Shown here in pieces: positions 1-5,823 of a stretch of DNA of 6,370 bases. Position 1 is the first letter of the stretch. Every line of letters begins with the position of its first letter. The notes below the pieces were generated by a model. That model worked only from the letters and a program-made list of their open reading frames with translations. It had not been told where the DNA came from and searched no databases. Where the stretch lies: NCBI GenBank assembly GCA_016763875.1, contig JAESSZ010000077.1, forward strand, positions 1 to 6,370. The letters run 5' to 3'. The stretch is from Nannocystaceae bacterium (GTDB taxonomy: Bacteria > Myxococcota_A > Polyangia > Nannocystales > Nannocystaceae). The position numbers and the translations under genes are program-made.

Positions 1-99
1 GGACAGTGGCACGAAGTCCGCGAGCGTCCGTCGGCCCTCCTGGTCGGTGAACTGGCACAGCACATCGAACGGCTTGTTGAGTAGGACGACTTTCGGCAC
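1..99 (-). CDS. RluE/RsuA-type rRNA pseudouridine synthase, N-terminal fragment
   Basis: The reading frame runs off the left edge, leaving the first 33 residues. They begin at a GTG codon (97-99) and read MPKVVLLNKPFDVLCQ, followed by FTDQEGRRTLADF and VPLS. This matches the start of the catalytic domain in the RsuA/RluE branch of pseudouridine synthases, where an LLNKP-type strand is followed by 'QFTD..GR.TL.DF'. The pattern is closest to RluE, which isomerises a uridine in 23S rRNA. The catalytic aspartate (in the GRLD motif) would lie outside the window. The GTG is the only usable start, because the frame is closed by a TGA at 148-150 and holds no other ATG, GTG or TTG. No clear Shine-Dalgarno sequence precedes it. 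The 88-bp gap to the upstream TerB-like gene on the same strand leaves co-transcription open. The family call is fairly secure; the exact subfamily is less so. Confidence 0.8.
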   Translation of the reverse strand, partial: MPKVVLLNKPFDVLCQFTDQEGRRTLADFVPLS

Positions 100-187
100 G
101 ACGGGCTGGCTGCAGAGTACACGTCGTACAACGACGGCTAGCTCGGTTCACCCGCGTGGCCGGACGAGCTCATGTCTGAAGCCGCCG

Positions 188-565
188 CTAGCTCCCGAGT
201 ACCGCGGCGACTCCCGCGATGAACTGCTCTTCTTCCGCGGATATATTGCCGTCAGCGTTTGCGATCTCGCGGAGGTCGGCAAGCACTTGCTGCACCTCTT
301 CCCGGCTGACGTTGGCCCGCAGCGAGTCCGTGTGCTGCTGGGCGCGTGCAAGCTTGTCGGTCATGGATACGAGCGTCTTGTACTCCCCGATCGCCGTCTT
401 GATCAGTTCGGCAATATCGGCGAGTTCGGCGCCCGGGGCACGCTGCTTGAGCCGCCCCGCGAGTGCCCGCATCTCGTCCATCGACAGCGACCCGTCCGTT
501 GAGTGTCCAAAGGCGACAAAAAGGAAGGCGAGTGACGTCAACGAGGCACGGTCAGAGATCGGCAT
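188..565 (-). CDS. TerB-like protein (tellurite-resistance TerB fold)
   Basis: A 125-residue, mostly helical, soluble protein with no signal peptide. It shows the two-part TerB pattern. An N-terminal hydrophobic helix (residues 9-20) runs into an acidic turn (D24-G25, then MDEM). The C-terminal copy has ANADGNISAEEEQFI around D105-G106 and E111-E113, a spacing typical of TerB domains. The fold is linked in other bacteria to tellurite and stress response and to membrane-associated complexes with TerC-like proteins. No ter partner is seen here, so the role is unknown. The start chosen is ATG at 563-565 (MPISD), which places the start just before the domain. An ATG at 620-622 would add 19 residues of unremarkable sequence and overlap the divergent neighbour's start codon. 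Neither start has a good ribosome binding site. Confidence 0.75.
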   Translation of the reverse strand: MPISDRASLTSLAFLFVAFGHSTDGSLSMDEMRALAGRLKQRAPGAELADIAELIKTAIGEYKTLVSMTDKLARAQQHTDSLRANVSREEVQQVLADLREIANADGNISAEEEQFIAGVAAVLGS

Positions 566-620
566 CGCTGAGGACGGTACCACGCGCGCACAAGTAGGCA
601 GTATCCTGCGTGGCGAGCCC
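566..620. promoter_or_regulatory. Divergent intergenic region, presumed promoters
   Basis: These 55 bp separate the start codons of the TerB-like gene (minus) and the DUF4345-type gene (plus), so any promoters for both must lie here or reach into the coding ends. I see a TATCCT (602-607) resembling a -10 box for the plus gene, but no matching -35. No good Shine-Dalgarno sequence is seen for either gene. The regulatory role follows from gene orientation and not from a recognised site. Confidence 0.3.
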
Positions 621-1019
621 ATGAACCGATCTTCAACACGACTGTGGGTCGGCCTGCTCTTGACGGCCGTGGCCTGCGTCGCGGTGTTTTACCCGACCGA
701 GGCGGGCGCGCTCATCGGCCGCCATGCGACTACTGCTCCCGAAAAGATCAACCTCCGGGCATCGCCGGGCGGCACCATGCTCGGGCTCGGCGCCGCACTC
801 GCCTTTTCCCGCTGGCAGACGAAAGCGCAACTCATCGCGCACGTCGTGATGTGGATGATGATCGGGTTCGCCGTCGCTCGAATGATCGGTTTCATACTCG
901 ACGGATCTCCCGACACGCTGCAATGGTTCTGGATGACCGCCGAAGTTGTTATTGCCGCCGGCTGCGGCTGGTACCTACGAACGCGCCGCGTCACGCGCCC
1001 TGACAGCGCCGTGGTATGA
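621..1019 (+). CDS. DUF4345-type four-helix membrane protein
   Basis: A 132-residue integral membrane protein. The predicted helices are at about residues 8-24, 50-63, 70-93 and 100-119, with a basic C-terminal tail. Hallmarks of the DUF4345 family are visible: a helix with 'GGTMLGLGAALAF', then 'FAVARMIGFILDGSP' leading into the last helix with a conserved Glu (E108). The length fits the family's usual 120-140 residues. The function of the family is not known; it is a small inner-membrane protein. The start at ATG 621 puts the first helix right at the N-terminus. Longer in-frame starts upstream would translate the antisense of the TerB-like gene and are unlikely. The cysteine-rich lipoprotein begins 7 bp after the stop, which suggests one transcript. 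Confidence 0.75.
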   Translation: MNRSSTRLWVGLLLTAVACVAVFYPTEAGALIGRHATTAPEKINLRASPGGTMLGLGAALAFSRWQTKAQLIAHVVMWMMIGFAVARMIGFILDGSPDTLQWFWMTAEVVIAAGCGWYLRTRRVTRPDSAVV

Positions 1020-1026
1020 GCGGCAG

Positions 1027-1599
1027 ATGATGCTGCGTTGCACCGCCCTGCTCTCGATTGTGTTTGCCCTCGCGTGCTCGGGCGACGATGGTGGAGACAC
1101 AAGCAACGGTGACAGCGCCAACGAGACCACAGCGACGGTCGGCGGCGACTCGTCGACCGATGGCGGGACCGCCGAGCCCACGACCAGCGGTCCACAAACG
1201 GAAGAGACGGCGAGCAGCGAAGGCTCGGCCAGCACCAGTGGCGCGGCGGGGTCCTCGTCCGATGACGTCGGATCGACCGCGGCAGACGACACGACCGGGT
1301 CTTCGAACGCAGCCTGCTTCCCCGAAGGGATCTACGGCAGCTGCGCCGACAACCCCGACTGCCAGTGTCTACAGGGCGCTGCCATCTACGCGGTGTGCAC
1401 GAACTCGTGCACCAGCGACGACGACTGCGGCGCCGCGGCGGACTTCCCGGGCGCGGTGCCCGGCTGCTATCCGCTCAATCCGGGGGCAGCGGATATGATC
1501 TGTGCGCTGGTCTGCTCGGCACCCGAGGACTGCCCTTGTGGTCTTACCTGTACCGCATCGGGAGTGCCCAACGTCAGTATCTGTGCCGAGCTCCAGTGA
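1027..1599 (+). CDS. Cysteine-rich lipoprotein on a Ser/Thr/Asp stalk
   Basis: A 190-residue predicted lipoprotein. The signal peptide (residues 1-16, with Arg at 4 and a hydrophobic core) ends in ALAC, giving a lipidated Cys17 with Ser at +2. Residues 18-96 form a low-complexity, acidic stalk of Ser, Thr, Asp, Glu and Gly. Residues 97-190 form a compact domain with 14 cysteines, including C-x-C pairs (112/114 and 169/171), so up to seven disulfides are possible. This layout is very common in secreted proteins of Nannocystis-like myxobacteria. No enzyme motif is visible and no function is assigned. The start is one of two adjacent ATG codons (1027 or 1030). An in-frame ATG at 946 would bury the signal peptide and overlap the upstream gene. 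The gene follows the DUF4345-type gene by 7 bp and converges on the TULIP-like gene, with only 5 bp between the two stop codons. Confidence 0.8.
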   Translation: MMLRCTALLSIVFALACSGDDGGDTSNGDSANETTATVGGDSSTDGGTAEPTTSGPQTEETASSEGSASTSGAAGSSSDDVGSTAADDTTGSSNAACFPEGIYGSCADNPDCQCLQGAAIYAVCTNSCTSDDDCGAAADFPGAVPGCYPLNPGAADMICALVCSAPEDCPCGLTCTASGVPNVSICAELQ

Positions 1600-1604
1600 G
1601 GCAG

Positions 1605-3347
1605 CTACGGCAGCGGGACAAGCGTTGCGTCGAGGCTGAGCACACCCGCAGCCGCGGCCACCCGCGCGTCCTGCAGCGCCAAGGGGCTCCCTGTCGCCTC
1701 GGCCGACCGCAGCTGGACCAGGCCAGAAAGGTCAATCCCCGGAAGGCGAGCGGCGTTGACCATGATCGCCAGGTTGATCTTCTTACGGATGAGCTCAGGG
1801 TCCACCGCAGAAGAGAAACACGCTGGCAGCACACGCCGGTCCAGATCCGGCACTCGACAGCCAAAGTACGCCTGGTCAAGCGAGCCCGAGATCGTCGCGG
1901 TCCCGCCGTCACGAATATCGAGTTCAATGGTGCCCACACCGCCGACCACGACGTCGCGTGACTGGCTTCTGCCTTCGTCGACAAGTCGCATCGTCACCCC
2001 CCCGAGGGATATCCCGATCGCGTCGTCGTCGAGGCGAACCACGGGCGGGAGCGCAACTCGTATGTCCGGCACTCGCCAGCGGGTCCGAGCGCCCAGTTCC
2101 TTTTCGATGGCCGACGCCAGACCGGCGTCCGCAACCGCCTCGTCAAATCCGCCGCGAACGGTCCATTCTGCGAGCAAGCGATTGACAAGGTCCTCGCTCA
2201 CCTCCAACCGCGCGTTGTGGCCACTGGCAACCGTCGCGATCGCGCCAACCTCGGAGCCGCGGTACACGGCCAGTACACGAGCGGCATCGCTGAACTCGTC
2301 GGCCGGGATGCGTAGCGCCAGGGCAGCACGCATGCCCCGGGTCGCGTCGATCTTGAGCGGTTCGCACCACTGCACGCTTCCGAGCAACGCAGGCGTCGTG
2401 GGCAACATCGAGACTTGGCTCGGCAGGCGAAGTTCTTCGGTGGCCTGCGCGAGACCGGCGACAAGCGCCCCGTAGACCTCCGACTCGGTCCGCTGCCCAG
2501 CCTCGCGTTCGCCGAGCCGTTTTCCGATCGCGTTGCCCGCGAGCCCGCCAAGGATTCCACCAACGACCGCCCCTCCTGGACCCCCGAACAACGCGCCGAC
2601 AACGGCGCCGCCTCCCGCCCCCGCTGTCGTGCCACGTTTCCCACCCTCTTTGGCGGCGAGTGCCGTGAGCTTGGGACCAGGCGTCGCGCGACGCAGCTCG
2701 CGCAGCCGCAGCGACACCCCTCGCACGCCAACCGAGCTGACCTCCACAACACCATCGATGCTGAGGTCCCCTTTGTCTTCCGCTGTCGTGGACAGCTCGA
2801 CGGTGAACGAGATGCCTCCGTCGACCAGCGTCAACTCGGATGCCACGACGTAACTGGTGGGGCCGAAGAACTCTTCCTGCGTCTTGGCCCCTTCGACAAC
2901 CTTGTGCTCCAGCGCGGGGAGCAGCAGCATGCGCACCGCCTGCGGCGACAGCCCCAACGCAACGTCGCAGCCGCGCGTGTGCTCCGACTGAAACGGACCA
3001 GCCGCGATCACATCGACGACACGATCTTCGCGGCCCCCTAGTCGGTGCACGGACGCCTCGACGAAGTGGTAGCCCGGCGCCAGCTCCCGGAGTTCGGCGG
3101 TCAAGCGCCCGTGTGCGTCTGGGACTAGCGGGAGTTCGGTGTTGCGGTCGAGTCGCGCGGTGAGGCGCGCGCTGTCGACCTGTGGGACCACGGTCACGCG
3201 CCAGTCCACCTCGCCGTCCGGCGCGACCGCGGACTGGCGATCCACGTGGACCGCAAAGCTCGACACGGGAATCGAACTCAGGCCCCAGGCCGCGAACACG
3301 AAGGCCGCAACGAAGAGCAGTAGTCCAATGCCGAGCGCAGGTCGCAT
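1605..3347 (-). CDS. Membrane-anchored BPI/TULIP-like putative lipid-binding protein
   Basis: 580 residues, second gene of the operon with the ABC-MlaE fusion (4-bp gap). Residues 5-23 form a hydrophobic signal or anchor with no clear cleavage site, so the rest should be periplasmic. Residues 31-117 look like an Ig-type beta domain. The remainder reads like two BPI/TULIP barrels. In the first, a helix (133-150) is followed by alternating strands (165-218). A glycine zipper (239-279) and a helix (288-306) come next. In the second, a helix (384-402) is followed by strands, and the C-terminus has a helix, 'LPGIDLSGLVQL' and a final 'GVLSLDATLVPLP'. This ending resembles the BPI C-terminal barrel, in which a helix and a 'P-L-P' stretch precede the last two strands. 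Cysteines at 127, 328, 497 and 510 could form disulfides. TULIP proteins bind or move lipids, which fits the neighbour. No MCE domain is seen. The lipid role is inferred and the fold call needs structural confirmation. Confidence 0.55.
   Translation of the reverse strand: MRPALGIGLLLFVAAFVFAAWGLSSIPVSSFAVHVDRQSAVAPDGEVDWRVTVVPQVDSARLTARLDRNTELPLVPDAHGRLTAELRELAPGYHFVEASVHRLGGREDRVVDVIAAGPFQSEHTRGCDVALGLSPQAVRMLLLPALEHKVVEGAKTQEEFFGPTSYVVASELTLVDGGISFTVELSTTAEDKGDLSIDGVVEVSSVGVRGVSLRLRELRRATPGPKLTALAAKEGGKRGTTAGAGGGAVVGALFGGPGGAVVGGILGGLAGNAIGKRLGEREAGQRTESEVYGALVAGLAQATEELRLPSQVSMLPTTPALLGSVQWCEPLKIDATRGMRAALALRIPADEFSDAARVLAVYRGSEVGAIATVASGHNARLEVSEDLVNRLLAEWTVRGGFDEAVADAGLASAIEKELGARTRWRVPDIRVALPPVVRLDDDAIGISLGGVTMRLVDEGRSQSRDVVVGGVGTIELDIRDGGTATISGSLDQAYFGCRVPDLDRRVLPACFSSAVDPELIRKKINLAIMVNAARLPGIDLSGLVQLRSAEATGSPLALQDARVAAAAGVLSLDATLVPLP
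2511..2633 (-). other. Glycine-zipper segment within the TULIP-like protein
   Basis: Residues 239-279 of the 580-residue protein are almost entirely Gly, Ala, Val, Leu and Ile, with repeated GxxxG and GG spacing (for example GAVVGALFGGPGGAVVGG). Basic residues flank the segment (K237-R238 and K276-R277). Glycine zippers of this kind insert in or pack against membranes in many envelope proteins. A Pro-Gly-Gly at 257-259 in its middle could mark a hairpin turn. Membrane insertion is an inference. Confidence 0.7.
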
Positions 3348-3351
3348 GACG

Positions 3352-4953
3352 TCACCCGAACACGAGGGGGAGCGTCGCCATTTCGAGCAATACGATCCAT
3401 AGGGTGGAGGCCATCACGCTGGCCACCATCGCGACGGTGACCGCGTCCGAGCTACGCTTGGCCCGGGATCCCTTGGCGACCACATCGGCCGAGATGCCAA
3501 CCGCGTAGATAGCCAACAAGAACGCCGCCCGCGCCAGTAGACGGATGTCAGCCGACTCCGGGTCGAGCAGCTGTGCGGTCACATAACCCAGCGCCTCACT
3601 CCAGGGCGCACCGTACCCGTGGATATACAGCGCACCTCCCCCGACCATGCCCCCGACAAAGATCGCCGCGAGCACCAGGGAAGACATGGAGAGGATCATC
3701 CACGCGGGCAGCCAAAGGTAGCGTTCGCGTTCGATCCCTAGCGCCTCCAGCGCGTCGCCCTGTTTGGTTAGCGAGATTCCGCCCAGCCAAGCGGTCACCG
3801 CATTTCCCGAGGTGGCGCAGAACAGGATCCCGGACAGTGGCGGCGCCAGAGCAATGATGTGCCGCGCGCCGATCATGGAGAAGACGAACTCGTCCCGCAG
3901 CGCGAGGTCTCCGCCCGAAAAGGCGTGATGGAAAATGTACAGCACGCTGTAACCGAGCAACGTGGAAACGATCGCGAAAAATGCGGCGGGCCGGAGCAAC
4001 GTCTGACGGAGCACGACCGGGGCGACTTCAGCAAAGTCTCGCAGGCCACGCCGCACCGCGACCGGGCCCCGACGCGCCACTTCGACGGGGACCGCAAACG
4101 GCTCGACCAAGACTGCCGCGGCACGCTTCATTTGAGCCCACGGGTTGCGAGTGCGTCGACCGGGTGCGGGTGCCTTGTCTTGCTCGAGTCGCTCGACCAC
4201 CGCCTTGCGGACCACGGTCTCGATCCGCTGATGCTCGTCGGCCGAACGCGTAATGTCTGGCGAGATCGTGCCGACGTCGAGTTCGACCACTGCCTGTTCG
4301 ACGCGGTCCATGAACCAAAATCGGTCGGCAAACGCGGCCGCGAACGTGAGATCATGGGTGATCACGATGGCCGCTGCGTTGCGGTCGCGAATCTGCTCCC
4401 GGAGCAGCGTGGCCAGTACCAAGACACGGTAGGGGTCGATGCCAACGCTTGGCTCGTCCAAGAACAACAGGTCGCGACCACCCGCCAACGTACGTGCGAC
4501 CGCGATTCGTTGCGCCTCGCCGCCCGAGAGCCGGTCGGTCCCCTGCTCATTGCTCGCCCACTCGACAGGAAGGTGCATTCGTCGCAGCCAGGTCTCGACT
4601 TGTGCGTCGGTCACCTCTCCTGCGTGCGCGGCATTGCGAAGGGCGAGGCGAAGGTTGCCCGCAACCGTGAGGTGGTCAAACAGGGCCCCGCGCTGGGGCA
4701 CGATCCCGATCTCAGCCGAGAGCACGCGCGCCTCGAAGCGAACCGCAAACCCTTCCCGAGTCAGCTTTGCCGGGTCTTCGATGCACGACAGCAGGGTGGA
4801 TTTCCCCGATCCGCTGCCGCCCAGGAGCGCAACGACTTCACCACGTCTTAGCGTCAAGTCGACGCCAGCGAGAACACGGACGCCATCCGGACGGTCGACA
4901 TCGAGGCCTCGCAGGCGCAGCACCTCGGGTTCGACGTCCGTCACGGGCAGCAT
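3352..4953 (-). CDS. ABC ATPase-MlaE permease fusion (putative lipid transporter)
   Basis: 533 residues, close to the sum of E. coli MlaF and MlaE (about 270 plus 260). Residues 10-225 form a complete ABC ATPase: Walker A GGSGSGKST (45-53), Q-loop Q87, signature LSGGE (142-146), Walker B LLFLDE (162-167) and H-switch H200. A charged linker (226-275) leads to an MlaE-type permease. This has an amphipathic lead-in (about 300-320), a first helix near 322-345, then the family core 'LAPPLSGILF', 'LTKQGDALEALGI' and 'YLWLPAW' (369-418). About three further helices follow, the last at the C-terminus. MlaE permeases form dimers in the inner membrane that move phospholipids to or from periplasmic carriers. 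One fused chain would dimerise to give the usual two ATPases and two permeases. The Glu usual in the AE[LI]G motif is Trp389 here. The ATG at 4951-4953 is the natural start. This is the first gene of the operon, diverging from the lipoprotein gene at 5077. Direction of transport and substrate are unknown. Confidence 0.88.
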   Translation of the reverse strand: MLPVTDVEPEVLRLRGLDVDRPDGVRVLAGVDLTLRRGEVVALLGGSGSGKSTLLSCIEDPAKLTREGFAVRFEARVLSAEIGIVPQRGALFDHLTVAGNLRLALRNAAHAGEVTDAQVETWLRRMHLPVEWASNEQGTDRLSGGEAQRIAVARTLAGGRDLLFLDEPSVGIDPYRVLVLATLLREQIRDRNAAAIVITHDLTFAAAFADRFWFMDRVEQAVVELDVGTISPDITRSADEHQRIETVVRKAVVERLEQDKAPAPGRRTRNPWAQMKRAAAVLVEPFAVPVEVARRGPVAVRRGLRDFAEVAPVVLRQTLLRPAAFFAIVSTLLGYSVLYIFHHAFSGGDLALRDEFVFSMIGARHIIALAPPLSGILFCATSGNAVTAWLGGISLTKQGDALEALGIERERYLWLPAWMILSMSSLVLAAIFVGGMVGGGALYIHGYGAPWSEALGYVTAQLLDPESADIRLLARAAFLLAIYAVGISADVVAKGSRAKRSSDAVTVAMVASVMASTLWIVLLEMATLPLVFG

Positions 4954-5076
4954 CGTAGACGAAGGGTCAAGGTCTCGTCGCGAGTAGGAGTCCGGTATCC
5001 CCCTGCGACGCTCAATCGATAAACTCGGGAACTTTCCGCGGCAGCGTTAGAGTACGCAAGCGGGGAATACTGCTCG
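4954..5076. promoter_or_regulatory. Divergent intergenic region, presumed promoters
   Basis: These 123 bp lie between the start codons of the ABC-MlaE fusion (minus) and the lipoprotein gene (plus), and must carry the promoters of both if neither is read from further away. For the plus gene a weak -10-like TAGAGT lies at 5048-5053. A GGAACTTT stretch at 5028-5035 recalls the -35 of sigma-E type promoters, but it sits only about 13 bp from that box. For the minus gene I see no convincing box or ribosome binding site. No strong palindrome was found. Confidence 0.4.
5062..5067 (+). promoter_or_regulatory. Candidate ribosome binding site for the 5077 gene
   Basis: The purine run GGGGAA lies about 9-10 bases before the ATG at 5077. 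It is the best Shine-Dalgarno-like match in this gap and supports that start. The spacing is slightly long. Confidence 0.4.
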
Positions 5077-5823
5077 ATGAACATTTTGGTCTTCGTTCGT
5101 TGGGGCGCGGTGCACTGTGGTGCACTCGCCCTCGGCGCCGCGGTGGCAACGTCGTGCATCGACGTTGAATACCCAACCGTGGCTTTCCGCTGCAATCCAC
5201 ACCAGGTAGACAGCTGTCCCGAGACTCACTTCTGTTGTTCGGACGATCCTGCCGCCCAGGGGGGAGCGCTGCCAAACTACGAGGGCAAGGACATCAGCGA
5301 TGGCGCAACGCCGTATTTTTCCGGCATCAACAACGCCGTTGGCACCCAGGGCATGTGTGTGGACCGGGGGGAGGTTCCAATTGGTGCGGGTCTCTCGGAA
5401 CTGGGCGCGCAGGGCTGCCCGACGCCGTGTAATCCAACCTGGCCCGAGGAGGACATCGACGTTGTCTGCGGGACGGCTCGGCATTGCTGCCAGACTGCGC
5501 CGCTGCAACCGGAAGACTGCGTGCTCGTCGACGGCCAGTGGCGCGCAGCCACCGGAGTCGACATCAACCAGGAGGGCGAGTCAGGGCTCGTGATCACCGA
5601 TTGGCGAAGGGCGACCCACCGGACGCACCAAGACCCGGACGGCCTTGGGTGTCTCCGTTTGGCCAACGGTGACGCGGCAAGTGAGGTCTTTGAGGACTGC
5701 GTACAACAGCTCAACGTGGCCGACCAACGAGGGTTTTGCGTCGCGTTGGAGATGGGCGAAACATGCGCGACCCAGCGAACAGGATTTTCTGACGCCTGCC
5801 AGCAACTCAACGCTGGCGGCTAG
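5077..5823 (+). CDS. Secreted cysteine-rich lipoprotein, myxobacterial type
   Basis: 248 residues. An N-terminal signal peptide (Arg8, then a hydrophobic stretch at 10-24) ends in ATSC, giving a probable lipidated Cys27. The mature part holds 16 more cysteines, including two CC pairs in 'FCCSDD' (53-54) and 'HCCQT' (137-138), and reads as one continuous disulfide-rich domain without a stalk. Other recognisable stretches are 'GCPTPCNPTW' (113-122), 'THQDPDG' (183-189) and 'NVADQRGFC' (213-221). From memory, proteins with this set of motifs recur in Nannocystis-like myxobacteria, but I know of no function. It should sit in the cell envelope, probably the outer membrane. Its divergent placement next to the lipid-transporter operon may mean shared control; nothing in the sequence proves a shared role. 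Its stop codon overlaps that of the convergent coiled-coil gene. Confidence 0.82.
   Translation: MNILVFVRWGAVHCGALALGAAVATSCIDVEYPTVAFRCNPHQVDSCPETHFCCSDDPAAQGGALPNYEGKDISDGATPYFSGINNAVGTQGMCVDRGEVPIGAGLSELGAQGCPTPCNPTWPEEDIDVVCGTARHCCQTAPLQPEDCVLVDGQWRAATGVDINQEGESGLVITDWRRATHRTHQDPDGLGCLRLANGDAASEVFEDCVQQLNVADQRGFCVALEMGETCATQRTGFSDACQQLNAGG
5820..5823. other. Overlapping convergent stop codons (CTAG)
   Basis: The palindrome CTAG supplies the TAG stop of the plus-strand lipoprotein gene (5821-5823) and, read on the other strand, the TAG stop of the minus-strand coiled-coil gene (5820-5822). There is no room for a terminator between the two genes, so any transcription end must lie inside a coding region. 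Confidence 0.9.

Noticed and set aside
123..135. Inverted repeat GTCGT-ACA-ACGAC between the pseudouridine synthase and TerB-like genes
   Set aside because: A five-base stem with a three-base loop and no following T-run is expected by chance and supports neither a terminator nor an operator.
597..608. Short palindrome GCAG-TATC-CTGC in the divergent gap before the DUF4345-type gene
   Set aside because: Four-base arms are too short to argue for a binding site without a second copy.
219..620. Upstream extension of the DUF4345-type gene giving a 266-residue protein
   Set aside because: The extra 134 residues are the reverse of the TerB-like gene and would hide the natural N-terminal membrane helix.
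1756..2475. A 239-codon plus-strand Ser/Arg-rich open frame opposite the TULIP-like gene
   Set aside because: Antisense shadow of a coding region; its Ser/Arg/Thr/Pro composition is typical of a shifted frame and shows no domain.
3859..4851. A 330-codon plus-strand open frame opposite the ABC-MlaE gene
   Set aside because: It lies entirely antisense to a gene with intact ATPase motifs, and its translation is charged and patternless. Long antisense frames are expected in high-GC DNA.
5028..5053. Sigma-E-like promoter (GGAACTTT followed by TTAGAGT)
   Set aside because: The spacing between the two boxes is about 12-13 bp, short of the 15-17 usual for this class, and there is no second example in the window. 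It is noted only as a weak candidate.
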